64,000 nucleotides of DNA, from positions 161,530 to 225,529 of the forward strand of contig CACYKH010000006.1 of the NCBI GenBank assembly GCA_902774915.1, given 5' to 3'. The position numbers and the translations under genes were made by a program. This DNA is from an uncultured Lachnospiraceae bacterium (GTDB lineage: Bacteria > Bacillota > Clostridia > Lachnospirales > Lachnospiraceae). A model generated the notes under the pieces. That model made no database searches. It was given only the letters and a program-made list of their open reading frames with translations, and had not been told where the DNA came from. This document shows positions 54,101-61,693 of the stretch, in pieces (the first letter of the stretch is position 1; each line of letters starts with the position of its first letter).

Positions 54101-54408
54101 TAGCTCGTGTTGGACAAAAAGGTGGCGCAGTTAAACATAAGGCTTTGGTAGATACCGTGGTTGATATGATAGACGATAATTCTATTGTCAAAGCATGTGA
54201 TAAGGATCAGAAGTATCTGAAGGATTTGGAAAACAATCCATCTTTGATCAACAGGGCTTCTCCTGGTATGGATTATACAAGAAAGAGGATGTCCAAGGGA
54301 GTTAATGATCATTTAGGCATAAAAACTCCAAAACAGGTTCAAAGAAATAACCAGCCAAAGAATTTGAAACAGTCTGGCAATAAACCAGAAGGTATGACGG
54401 CAGGATAA
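48121..54408 (+). CDS. Giant 2095-residue soluble protein, function unknown
   Basis: One of the largest genes to expect in such a genome; the product would be about 240 kDa. There is no signal peptide, membrane segment, Walker motif, or recognisable catalytic motif by eye. It is rich in Glu, Lys, Asp and Asn and predicted mainly helical. A recurring motif, YK(K/E)W...(F/L)T(K/A)EDW(Q/K)xLY, occurs at 626-650 and 1819-1847, with a third partial EDW copy at 1101-1103. The only hydrophobic stretch, AVIVVAAGG near 1220, is too short for a membrane helix. The tail is basic and Gln/Asn-rich (QVQRNNQPKNLKQSGN). AGAAGGA precedes ATG 48121. Closed by a terminator. Confidence 0.75.
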   Translation: MKEVEEKKQPVKSDLQILDERNQKLTLHNKLSKEDLDWFNKECTRCFNTYLYQLNRRRSGDNAVKAMLIADYNMPPDKVMTAMSDMTGEQFKAYFQDFLNRYANPNKTPEENIRELGKMKARMYKNIGELSLPVFKEPITIEQVEKYQETFDAFKLFEIDMEQDYEYLDSKDRYPIQSNAYFEGTASSETYAQDKAKYMLYAQNMVNTLSELYNPEYSQQMKAEFLYTVKPFFLKYNGKKLKDISPKEFTNGIAIFSALGARRKARKKGDDGNFIREEENPEFDEYLQGKRTNISTEKSLDESRTTFEAGLRDLSKDSILGEAGKFLKEGITGYDNLFTHEVLHTENVLTLSQDTKNEIIKAYYNTLRGINKGLVPMQLSPAVRDEFDLFRIPGGLTIRQYVEQHYAGKTPEEKRQAMVIESMRNVFDGGLEVDYFEIDKDYNFTRQMGVKIKAESELAKDETEFSDFQSRLDETQKDREDLFLGGDGKAITDVQKMSEEEIESAVRLYDEIVGPMVTRDAYQFYKGTHPSWSEFDQFKIGDRTLREAMGKEKYDQILAQENGKDLIKAEIIRLSADPAVPFSFTAIRYDQIKKKFSNTDPFEIISGAIKAKILVEKPYLESMDTYKKWFAKESSINTKSFTKEDWQDLYRGELRSSANSGFIDSERIISQNDLRGKVDEDIKAEMGLQYVYSTFGSEPKFIQQFAGDANGEGAVYSADQFKQYLYPVDSGSFTNDEFALMAFLVSTTPEAMEGDVYPGVGKHLTNEEKVELKSGEWTNDLRNGDKNIGKYLGTAINPARKYTSELIDINDRGNSQELASAVAKGISKVLQSVKAARDLDKPDGIFAFNGHILKETFNLLDAHPDLAADVGVFLPDGDMEFAKATVKLVEMQDECFIAQNFIENNNYFRQAMDPDELQENVEKIATFEHFASRWNKSIEESLEATHKSKDYKNYEKKVKEASKIEGLTAEEQLAYKESYNLKMKMEESNNLNVDSELVEELNSENPTYGNAERTAGDIEAIRTILNEHVAKYNESRKVYDREQRWVYPEDITPEISAENRYIHANEDFYIHSILKKIAPRFSKESEKRLLDNYKMMAETKEDWKARNSLDDMTGGPATNNKPEAIEYAVKIIMDELQLHPYGDPTLEDLRWEIENIKSPLESDLEDIIEYPHEKEINELKATEKSDVNKELLDRVNRNLARRTDDAYAVISSGLSTERPAVIVVAAGGSTVEKYHNGEFKNYSTEGFENKEIEGPDLNYAIEKKPELIQVLKDNPPKMTLEDKAKVCEMVKMIKAAGFVNKNAPIEQGTKVYVHEKLLDAKHALEDALQTGDMKKIRKANVAYEAEHQKMTQIFEKTEELFPNTKLAPGNVDTIRNGDVPPEFSTKLTTESIVNGFYQLANMCENLGVSPEEFIDNPGKHIIDYVQKSSKEKGFGVSNKIPGKSGFMASYRALYEKGIKYSNKESLDKDMNFLGPDLVVDRCINAYALRESDVEKRNDMERYQSILQNQVTNIIGREEAYVKVLFEIHDNMESVPADLKQELKNGLKHAFVECGNIEKYHLPMDYLGANGELLEKPDYNKALRAKNKYNKIIDNYKKTLSELAEINKINDANADNEEIKDVDSDFATAAVEESMFDYLMAHPEDAMKQEYKDLEKVAMGAHKQLGLSGKSNLVTQYKEWKHNFNKELGDLQKDARNKDLALNKNLKSMNAKLRNLAGLGDDNSEAMHEFLREQFKYNQAIENRIKELAEDYKANRVTENYFTNRIEHLLDLKSDLSTDVKEPPTFFDTNNPDAFERDAQMINNRVRVKSKKRLSSLESYKEWKLKQSDMRGKLEESDLTAEDWKMLYEAEMQAAGLKVNDLPEGYKELENGMVINEKVAREDISLSDYLVGKFTPKKRVSYEDRKRTLMDDLSNKPNSLASIAADKKRSKPEREAAEKEIMQHIAEAIAAKTFEENKGNIPGGVSEGTFVRRMVNEQSYSTVTSPLINTVVASVARVGQKGGAVKHKALVDTVVDMIDDNSIVKACDKDQKYLKDLENNPSLINRASPGMDYTRKRMSKGVNDHLGIKTPKQVQRNNQPKNLKQSGNKPEGMTAG

Positions 54409-54432
54409 CAAAAGCTTTTGGAAAGTATTTTG

Positions 54433-54469
54433 ACAGAGTTCGGATTATTCCGGACTCTGTTTTTATTTT
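54433..54469 (+). terminator. Rho-independent terminator after the giant gene
   Basis: ACAGAGTTCGG (54433-54443) pairs with CCGGACTCTGT (54450-54460), one G-U pair, around ATTATT, followed by TTTTATTTT. Confidence 0.92.
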
Positions 54470-54581
54470 GAGTAGTTGAAAAATGAACGGGTTTTCATCT
54501 TTTGCACAAAAATAAAATGATAGAAAAATGAAATTTCGTGAAAAACACACAACAAAATTGATGAAATTATGGAAGTTATTA

Positions 54582-54613
54582 TGATTGAATGTGATTGAAT
54601 TTGATTATATAAT
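54582..54613 (+). promoter_or_regulatory. Fructose operon promoter with 10-bp direct repeats
   Basis: TTGAAT (54585-54590) and TATAAT (54608-54613) are 17 bases apart. Covering them are TGATTGAATG (54582), TGATTGAATT (54592) and TGATTATATA (54602), repeating every 10 bases. DeoR-type repressors bind direct repeats, and the operon ends with a DeoR gene, so this is its likely operator. Confidence 0.72.
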
Positions 54614-54643
54614 GATATTATTGATGTACATAGGAGGTGGAAC

Positions 54644-55549
54644 ATGGTTTATACCGTAACTTTTAACCCTTCTCTGGATTATATCGTGACTGTTGACGAT
54701 TTTAAGCTTGGCCTTACTAACAGGACATCATCTGAGTTGATGCTGCCAGGTGGTAAGGGCATTAATGTATCCATAGTTCTCAGTAATCTTGGAATTGAAA
54801 ATTCGGCTATTTATTTTTCAGCTGGATTTGTGGGCGACGAGATTACAAGGAGAATTAAAGAAAGCGGAATCAGTTCGGAAGAGATTAGACTGAACAACGG
54901 CTGTTCGAGGATAAATCTTAAGTTAAAATCCATCGATGGAACCGAGATAAATGGGATGGGACCTGATATCTCTGATGATGACATTAAAGAACTGTATAAA
55001 AAACTGGATAAGATTAAAGAGGGGGATACACTGGTGCTTGCTGGTAGTATTCCATCCACCATGCCGGAGACAATATACAGTGATATCATGGAATATCTGG
55101 AAGGAAGAGGAATAAGGATTGTAGTTGATGCAACAAAGGATCTTCTGATGAATGTTCTCAAATACAAGCCTTTCCTGATTAAACCAAATAACCATGAGCT
55201 GGGAGAGATATTTGGGGTGACACTTGAGACCCGGGAGAGCGTTGTGCCTTATGCACAGAAGCTTCTTGAACAGGGGGCTCAGAATGTGATCGTTTCTATG
55301 GCTGGCGAAGGAGCGGTTTTTGTGGCTGGAAATGGTGAGGTACACCTGAGAGAAGCTCCTAAGGGCAAATTGGTAAACGGAGTGGGAGCCGGTGATTCTA
55401 TGGTTGCTGGCTTCATAGCGGGATATCTGACAGAAGGTAATCTTCTCCATGCATTTAAGATGGGGCTGAGCACCGGATCTGCCAGCGCGTTTTCAGAATA
55501 TCTGGCTACAAAAGAAGAGGTCATGAAGGTTTATGAAACAGTAGAATAA
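54644..55549 (+). CDS. fruK: 1-phosphofructokinase
   Basis: A 301-residue PfkB-family kinase converting fructose-1-phosphate to fructose-1,6-bisphosphate. Motifs: VTFNPSLDYIVTVDDF at the start, GGKGINVSIVLSNLG, and the ATP/catalytic motif NGVGAGDSMVAGFIAGY near the end. Located first in a fructose PTS operon, which supports FruK over tagatose-6-phosphate kinase. TAGGAGG precedes ATG 54644. fruA follows by 46 bases. Confidence 0.95.
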   Translation: MVYTVTFNPSLDYIVTVDDFKLGLTNRTSSELMLPGGKGINVSIVLSNLGIENSAIYFSAGFVGDEITRRIKESGISSEEIRLNNGCSRINLKLKSIDGTEINGMGPDISDDDIKELYKKLDKIKEGDTLVLAGSIPSTMPETIYSDIMEYLEGRGIRIVVDATKDLLMNVLKYKPFLIKPNNHELGEIFGVTLETRESVVPYAQKLLEQGAQNVIVSMAGEGAVFVAGNGEVHLREAPKGKLVNGVGAGDSMVAGFIAGYLTEGNLLHAFKMGLSTGSASAFSEYLATKEEVMKVYETVE

Positions 55550-55595
55550 AGCCTGACAGACCAGGGGTATTTTTGTTAAAAAAGGAGGGTAAAAA

Positions 55596-57677
55596 ATGAG
55601 GATTACAGAACTTCTGGATAAGAAGAGTATAAGTCTTGAGGCGGCACCGAAATCTAAAAACGAATGTCTGGATATGGCGGTCGACCTTATGGCAGCCAGC
55701 GGTAAGCTAACGGATAAGGAAGCGTACAAAAAACTGGTATACGCTCGTGAAGAAGAGAGTACCACAGGAGTTGGCGAGGGAATAGCTATCCCTCATGGAA
55801 AAGGTGATTGTGTAAGCAAGCCTGGGCTTGCTGCAATGGTAATCAAGGATGGAGTGGAATACGAAGCTCTGGATGATGAGCCTGTAAATATTCTTTTCCT
55901 TATTGCTGCACCTGATACAGAAGATAATGTTCATCTTGATGTATTATCAAAGCTTTCGATGATGCTCATGGATGAAGATTTTAGAAATAACCTCATAAAT
56001 GCTAAAGATGCTGATGAATTCCTCAGTATCATTGATAAGGCAGATGAGGAAAGAGGCAGTGTTGATGAGAGTCTCGCAGAGACATCTATAGCAGACGACG
56101 ATTCAGACGGCCTTAAGGTTGTGGCTGTTACATCATGTCCTACTGGTATAGCTCATACATATATGGCTGCTGAAGGTCTTGAGAAGGCTGCAAATAAAGC
56201 GGGCATTAAGATCAAGATTGAAACAAGAGGATCATCGGGTGCAAAGAATGTGCTCAGTGATGCAGATATTGAAGCTGCTGACTGTGTAGTTGTTACAGCA
56301 GATTCAAAGGTTCCTATGGACCGTTTCAAGGGTAAGAAGCTTATTCAGAGAAAGGTTGCTGATGGAATAAACAAAGCTGATGAGATTATGGGTATTGTCA
56401 AGGAAGGAAGTGCTCCTGTTTATTCAGGAGGAGGTTCAGAGGAAGTTGCTGAATCATCTGAGGATAAGGGCAGTGCAGGACATAAGGTCTACACCTGGCT
56501 TATGAATGGTGTTTCACATATGCTGCCATTCGTTATTGGTGGAGGTATCCTGGTAGCTATTGCATTCCTTATTGATACTATAGCAGGCTATGGTGCATCT
56601 GGTGGTGGTGACTTTGGTAGTATCACTCCACTTGCAGCACTTCTGAAGTATATTGGTGGTCTCGCAATGGGACTTATGGTTCCGGTTCTTGCTGGATATA
56701 TAGCATATGCTATAGCTGACAGACCTGGTCTTGCAGTTGGTTTTGTTGGTGGTATGCTTGCTTCAAGTGGTAATGCTTTACTTTCAGGTTACACATTTGC
56801 AGAGGGAGCTCTTGTAGATGGAAAGGCTCTGGGCGGATTCGGTGAATTCCTTTCAAAGTTTGCTTTCCAGCAGCCAAATGGTGGTAATACAGTTTCAGGA
56901 TTCCTGGGTGGCATTATCGCTGGATTCCTTGCAGGTTTCCTTGTACTTGGTCTTCAGAAGTTATGTGCAAATCTGCCACAGGCATTAGATGGAATTAAAC
57001 CAACACTTATTTATCCGCTTGTTGGTATTTTCCTTGAAGGCATTATTATGTGCTTCATTCTTAACCCACTTATCGGACTTGCAAATACAGGACTTTCAAA
57101 TATGCTTACAGCTATTTCAGATGCAGGTATGCTTACAGTACTTGGACTCATACTTGGAGCTATGATGGCTATAGATATGGGAGGCCCTATTAACAAAGCT
57201 GCATATGTATTCGGTGTAGGTATGCTTACTCAGGCTGCAGATTATCTTAATTCAGGTATGTCAGCAGATGATCCTAAGGTTGTTGCATGTTACGTATCAA
57301 TGGCAGCAATCATGGTTGGTGGAATGGTTCCTCCAGTGGGTATTGCACTTGCATGCTGGATATTTCCTAAGAAGTTTACAAAGGCAGAGAGAGGCTCTGC
57401 AGTATCAAACGTAGTTATGGGTGCTTCATTTATTACAGAGGGTGCTATTCCTTTTGCAGCAGCAGATCCGCTTCATGTTATTCCATGTACAATGGTTGGA
57501 GCAGGAGTTGCTGGATTCCTTGCAGCACTTTTCAAATGTACACTTATGGCTCCTCACGGTGGAATTTTCGTATTCGCTACTGTAGGAAATCCATTTATGT
57601 ACATAGTATCCTGGCTGGTAGGTTCAGTTATTACATGTGTAATGCTTGGATTTATTAAGAGACCAGCTGAACAGTAA
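55596..57677 (+). CDS. fruA: PTS fructose transporter, EIIABC fused
   Basis: A 693-residue fructose permease with domains in the order EIIA (1-145, phospho-His67 in GIAIPHGKGD), EIIB (about 172-270, phospho-Cys181 in VAVTSCPTGIAHTYMAAE) and EIIC (about 300-690, eight to nine membrane helices). It phosphorylates fructose at C1 during uptake. AAGGAGGG precedes ATG 55596. The order ABC with no separate FruB matches clostridial fructose systems. HPr and enzyme I are in the same operon. Confidence 0.95.
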   Translation: MRITELLDKKSISLEAAPKSKNECLDMAVDLMAASGKLTDKEAYKKLVYAREEESTTGVGEGIAIPHGKGDCVSKPGLAAMVIKDGVEYEALDDEPVNILFLIAAPDTEDNVHLDVLSKLSMMLMDEDFRNNLINAKDADEFLSIIDKADEERGSVDESLAETSIADDDSDGLKVVAVTSCPTGIAHTYMAAEGLEKAANKAGIKIKIETRGSSGAKNVLSDADIEAADCVVVTADSKVPMDRFKGKKLIQRKVADGINKADEIMGIVKEGSAPVYSGGGSEEVAESSEDKGSAGHKVYTWLMNGVSHMLPFVIGGGILVAIAFLIDTIAGYGASGGGDFGSITPLAALLKYIGGLAMGLMVPVLAGYIAYAIADRPGLAVGFVGGMLASSGNALLSGYTFAEGALVDGKALGGFGEFLSKFAFQQPNGGNTVSGFLGGIIAGFLAGFLVLGLQKLCANLPQALDGIKPTLIYPLVGIFLEGIIMCFILNPLIGLANTGLSNMLTAISDAGMLTVLGLILGAMMAIDMGGPINKAAYVFGVGMLTQAADYLNSGMSADDPKVVACYVSMAAIMVGGMVPPVGIALACWIFPKKFTKAERGSAVSNVVMGASFITEGAIPFAAADPLHVIPCTMVGAGVAGFLAALFKCTLMAPHGGIFVFATVGNPFMYIVSWLVGSVITCVMLGFIKRPAEQ

Positions 57678-57736
57678 AACTTAAGTCTCCATCTGAGTAT
57701 GGAGGGTGAAAATATAATACAGGAGGTTACAACAAA

Positions 57737-57994
57737 ATGGTAAGTTTTGAGTACACAATCAAGGATGTGCATGGTATCCATGCAAGACCAGCAACAGATC
57801 TTTTCAAAATGACAAAACAGTATGAGTCAGTTGTAAAGGTTGCAAAGGGAGATAAGGAAGTTCCTTTTAAGGGAGTTATGGGTGTTATGTCTCTGGGAGC
57901 AAAGCAGGGAGATACAGTTAAATTCTCTTTTGAAGGACCTGATGAAGAAACAGAGATGGCTGCGGTTAAAGAATTCGTAGAAGCAAATCTGTAA
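57737..57994 (+). CDS. ptsH: HPr-like phosphocarrier lacking the regulatory Ser46
   Basis: An 85-residue HPr with catalytic His15 in VHGIHARPAT. In Firmicutes HPr, residue 46 is the serine phosphorylated by HPr kinase (KSIMGVMSLG); here it is Gly (KGVMGVMSLG), confirmed in the bases as AAG GGA GTT. The remaining motif VMSLGAKQGD is intact, so the protein should still carry phosphate from enzyme I to FruA but should not be switched by HPr kinase or feed CcpA. GGAGG precedes ATG 57737. A dedicated, regulation-blind fructose HPr is the likely role. Confidence 0.9.
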   Translation: MVSFEYTIKDVHGIHARPATDLFKMTKQYESVVKVAKGDKEVPFKGVMGVMSLGAKQGDTVKFSFEGPDEETEMAAVKEFVEANL

Positions 57995-58011
57995 AACAGT
58001 GAGTAAATAAG

Positions 58012-58049
58012 CCCATCCTTATTTCTTTATCAAAAGAGATAAGGGTGGG
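58012..58049 (+). other. Hairpin between the HPr and FBPase genes
   Basis: The 16 bases at 58012-58027 pair with 58034-58049 (CCCATCC with GGGTGGG at the base, some G-U pairs), around a 6-base loop. No T-run follows, so it is not a terminator. It may stabilise the upstream mRNA or set the HPr to FBPase ratio. Confidence 0.65.
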
Positions 58050-58072
58050 TATCTGCTGTTGGAGGGTATGAT

Positions 58073-60016
58073 ATGAGAGATTTAGATTATCTGACTCTTC
58101 TTAGTCATGAATTTCCAACTGAAAGAAGCTGCGCGGCAGAGATAATAAATCTGAAAGCTATCATGGGACTACCGAAAGGAAATGAGTATTTCTTTTCGGA
58201 TATTCATGGTGAGTACGAAAGCTTTATACATCTTATGAGAAGTGCTTCCGGTGTGGTCAGATCCAAGATTGAGGAAACCTTCGGTCAGCTTATGGCTGAG
58301 GAGGAACAAAAGAATCTGGCAAGGCTTATTTACTATCCAGGAGAGGTCCTTCCGGATATGAAGCGCAGGGGTGAACTGAGTGATGAATGGTATGGAAAGA
58401 CCATTCATAATCTCATTATGCTTTGTCGTGAGGTGGCATCAAAATACACCAGATCAAAGGTGAGAAAAAAGCTTCCTCATGAATTTGGTTATGCCATCGA
58501 CGAGCTTATACATACGGATGAATCTGAACCTGATAAAAGACTGTATTATCGGGAAATAATAAATGCCATTATCGAGGTTGAAGCGGGAGATGAGTTTATA
58601 ATAGCCCTTTCCGATCTTATTCAGTCGCTTCTGATCGACAGGCTGCATATTATTGGTGATATCTTTGATAGAGGTCCAAGATCAGACTATGTAATGGATG
58701 AACTTATCAGCTTTGGAAATGTGGATATTGAGTGGGGAAATCACGATGTAAGCTGGATGGGTGCGGCTGCTGGAAACACAGCCTGCATTGCAACGGTTCT
58801 CAGGATTGCCACAAATTATAACAGCTTTGATGTACTTGAGGATGGATATGGGATAAACCTGAGACCACTTTCCATGTTTGCGGCATCTGTTTATAAGAAT
58901 GATGAATGCTTGTCTTTTAGACCGCATCTTCTTGACGATAACAAGTATGATTCTGTTGATCCTGAACTGGCAGCAAAAATGTGCAAGGCCATTACGGTTA
59001 TAGAATTAAAGCTTGAAGGTCAGCTTATAAAAAGACATCCGGAATATGATATGTCGGACAGGCTTATGCTGGATAGGATAAACTACTCTAAAGGAACGGT
59101 TGAAATAGATGGTAAGGAATATGAAATGAATGATAAGCATTTTCCTACTATCGATCCGGCAGATCCTTATGCGCTTACAGTGGAAGAGCAGGAGCTGATA
59201 GAAACACTTAAGTATTCATTCCTTCACAGTCGTCGGTTGCAGAAGCATATAAGATTCCTTTATTCACATGGAAGTCTTTACAGGATATATAATAACAACC
59301 TTCTTTTCCATGGATGTATTCCGATGGATGAAAAGGGTGACTTTGTTGTTTTATCAACAAGCGAAGGAAGATATTCCGGACAGGATATGATGGATTACTT
59401 CCAGGAAAAAATAACAGATGCATATTTTTTGGATATGGATGATGAACCGGAGAAAAAGCAGGACGCAGTGGACCTGATGTGGTATTTATGGGCAGGACCT
59501 TTGTCGCCGCTCTTCGGAAAAGACAGAATGGCTACGTTTGAACATATTTTTATTTCAGATAAGTCCATGTCTGTGGAACACTATAATCCATATTATGAAT
59601 ATTCAAAGCAGGCTGAGTACTGCGACAAGATATTTGAAGAATTCGAAATGAATCCTGAAGGGGCGCATATCATAAATGGTCATGTGCCTGTAAAGGTTAC
59701 AAAGGGCGAGAAGCCCGTTAAAGCAGATGGGAAGCTTTATGTAATAGATGGAGGCCTTTCTAAGGCATATCATGGAACTACCGGAATAGCTGGTTACACA
59801 TTGATCTTTAATTCTCATCACCTGGCTCTGGCCGAGCATAGAGAGTTTGACAGGGATGGAGATAATACACCAGAGATGTTTATTACGGAGACCATGAGAC
59901 ATAGAATACTCGTTCGGGATACAGATATCGGAAAGGAATTGGGGAAACAGATATTTGATCTTGAAGAGCTTCTGGAATGCTATAAGATAGGTCTGATTAA
60001 GGAAAGAAAAAACTGA
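58073..60016 (+). CDS. fbp: Fructose-1,6-bisphosphatase, class III
   Basis: A 647-residue class III FBPase, as in Bacillus Fbp. The metallophosphatase motifs are FSDIHGEYES (Asp43, His45), IIGDIFDRGPRSD (about 195-207), EWGNHDVSWMG (about 219-229) and INGHVPVK (about 535). It hydrolyses fructose-1,6-bisphosphate to fructose-6-phosphate. Lying between ptsH and ptsI is unusual. In this operon it would return FruK product to the hexose phosphate pool for cell wall, glycogen or pentose synthesis. GGAGGG precedes ATG 58073. Confidence 0.95.
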   Translation: MRDLDYLTLLSHEFPTERSCAAEIINLKAIMGLPKGNEYFFSDIHGEYESFIHLMRSASGVVRSKIEETFGQLMAEEEQKNLARLIYYPGEVLPDMKRRGELSDEWYGKTIHNLIMLCREVASKYTRSKVRKKLPHEFGYAIDELIHTDESEPDKRLYYREIINAIIEVEAGDEFIIALSDLIQSLLIDRLHIIGDIFDRGPRSDYVMDELISFGNVDIEWGNHDVSWMGAAAGNTACIATVLRIATNYNSFDVLEDGYGINLRPLSMFAASVYKNDECLSFRPHLLDDNKYDSVDPELAAKMCKAITVIELKLEGQLIKRHPEYDMSDRLMLDRINYSKGTVEIDGKEYEMNDKHFPTIDPADPYALTVEEQELIETLKYSFLHSRRLQKHIRFLYSHGSLYRIYNNNLLFHGCIPMDEKGDFVVLSTSEGRYSGQDMMDYFQEKITDAYFLDMDDEPEKKQDAVDLMWYLWAGPLSPLFGKDRMATFEHIFISDKSMSVEHYNPYYEYSKQAEYCDKIFEEFEMNPEGAHIINGHVPVKVTKGEKPVKADGKLYVIDGGLSKAYHGTTGIAGYTLIFNSHHLALAEHREFDRDGDNTPEMFITETMRHRILVRDTDIGKELGKQIFDLEELLECYKIGLIKERKN

Positions 60017-60034
60017 GAGGAGGTATGTGCTTAG

Positions 60035-61693
60035 ATGATTATTTTAGAAGGAAAAGCTGTATTTGAGGGCGTTGCAATAGGCAGACTTTCTATTTATAAA
60101 AAAAGTGAGCAGTCAGTCAAGAGAGAAAAGGTAGAGGATACCGATGCTGAAATAAAGAGATATGAAGCGGCCAGAGAAATGGCTACTGAGCAGCTGCAGG
60201 TGCTTTACGACAAAGCTGTAAAGGAAGTTGGCGAGGCAAGTGCGGAGATATTTGAAGCTCATCAGCTTATGGTGGAAGATGGGGATTACATAGATTCTGT
60301 TGAAAATATCATTTCTACTCAGGGAGTAAATGCTGAATATGCAGTAGCTGAAACAGGAGATAACTTCCAGAAGATGTTTTTGGATATGGAAGATGAATAC
60401 TTCAGGGGACGTGCTGCAGATGTAAAGGATATAACTGAAAGAATTATAAATTGTCTTTCGGGTGCAGGCGGTGGCGGAATTGTGACAGATGAACCTGTTA
60501 TAGTTGTTGCAGATGACCTGGCTCCATCAGAGACAGTTCAGATGGATAAGGATAAGATTCTTTCGTTTGTTACAGTTCATGGTTCAGCTAACTCTCATAC
60601 TTCAATCCTTGCAAAGACAATGAACATTCCGGCCATTATAGGCTGTGACATTCCTCTTACTGACGAAATGGATGGAAGAGATGCGATAGTGGATGGATTT
60701 GAAGGTAAGGTTTATATTGATCCGGATCCAGATGTTCTTGCTGAAAAGAAGCAGATAGTTCTTAAGGAACAGGAGAAGAAGGCGCTGCTTGAACAGTTAA
60801 AGGGCAAGGATAATGTTACTCTGGATGGACAGCATATAAATCTCTATGCAAATATAGGAAATACAAAGGATCTGGCACTTGTTCTTAAAAATGACGCCGG
60901 CGGTATTGGGCTTTTCCGATCAGAGTTTATTTACCTTGGTTCAGATGATTATCCTACAGAGGATGAGCAGTTTGCTATCTATAAGCAGGTTGCCGAAACC
61001 ATGGCAGGAAAGAAAGTTATCATACGTACTCTTGATATAGGTGCTGATAAACAGGCGGATTATTTCCAGCTTCCTCAGGAAGAAAATCCTGCTCTGGGAC
61101 TCCGTGCTATAAGAATATGCCTTACAAGACCTGAGATATTTAAGACACAGCTTAGAGCAATACTCAGGGCATCTGCATTTGGAAAGATTTCTATCATGTT
61201 CCCAATGATTATTTCGGTTGACGAGGTTAAAAAGATTAAAGAGATAGTAGCCGAAGTAAAGAAGGAACTCGATGATGCAGGAATCAAGTACGACAAGGAT
61301 ATTGAACTTGGCATAATGATAGAAACACCAGCGGCAGTAATGATGGCAGAGGAACTGGCTGAGGAGGTTGATTTCTTCTCAATCGGAACTAATGACCTAA
61401 CTCAGTATACACTGGCTATAGACCGCCAGAATCAGAGTCTGGATGAATTCTATGATCCACACCATCCTGGACTTTTAAAGATGCTTAAGATGGTAGTAGA
61501 TGGAGCTCATAAGGGTGGAGCCTGGGCTGGTATTTGCGGAGAGCTTGGTTCGGATCTTTCACTCACAAAAGAATTCCTTGCTATGGGATTTGATGAGCTT
61601 TCGGTATCACCGGGAAGGATTCTTCCTCTTAGAAAGACAGTTCTTGAGACAAACGTAACCGAGTATAAAAAAGAGAAGGGATATGCTAACTAA
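60035..61693 (+). CDS. ptsI: PTS enzyme I
   Basis: A 552-residue enzyme I taking phosphate from phosphoenolpyruvate to HPr. The phosphohistidine region is VHGSANSHTSILAKTMNIPAIIG with His188; most family members have GGRTSH, so the GSANSH variant is notable. The PEP-binding barrel has GGIGLFRSEFIYL, GTNDLTQYTLAIDRQN (Arg and Asn ligands) and GICGELGSD. AGAGGAGG precedes ATG 60035 at a long spacing. The 3' end overlaps the DeoR gene by 11 bases. It is probably the only enzyme I in this stretch and serves FruA via the neighbouring HPr. Confidence 0.95.
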   Translation: MIILEGKAVFEGVAIGRLSIYKKSEQSVKREKVEDTDAEIKRYEAAREMATEQLQVLYDKAVKEVGEASAEIFEAHQLMVEDGDYIDSVENIISTQGVNAEYAVAETGDNFQKMFLDMEDEYFRGRAADVKDITERIINCLSGAGGGGIVTDEPVIVVADDLAPSETVQMDKDKILSFVTVHGSANSHTSILAKTMNIPAIIGCDIPLTDEMDGRDAIVDGFEGKVYIDPDPDVLAEKKQIVLKEQEKKALLEQLKGKDNVTLDGQHINLYANIGNTKDLALVLKNDAGGIGLFRSEFIYLGSDDYPTEDEQFAIYKQVAETMAGKKVIIRTLDIGADKQADYFQLPQEENPALGLRAIRICLTRPEIFKTQLRAILRASAFGKISIMFPMIISVDEVKKIKEIVAEVKKELDDAGIKYDKDIELGIMIETPAAVMMAEELAEEVDFFSIGTNDLTQYTLAIDRQNQSLDEFYDPHHPGLLKMLKMVVDGAHKGGAWAGICGELGSDLSLTKEFLAMGFDELSVSPGRILPLRKTVLETNVTEYKKEKGYAN

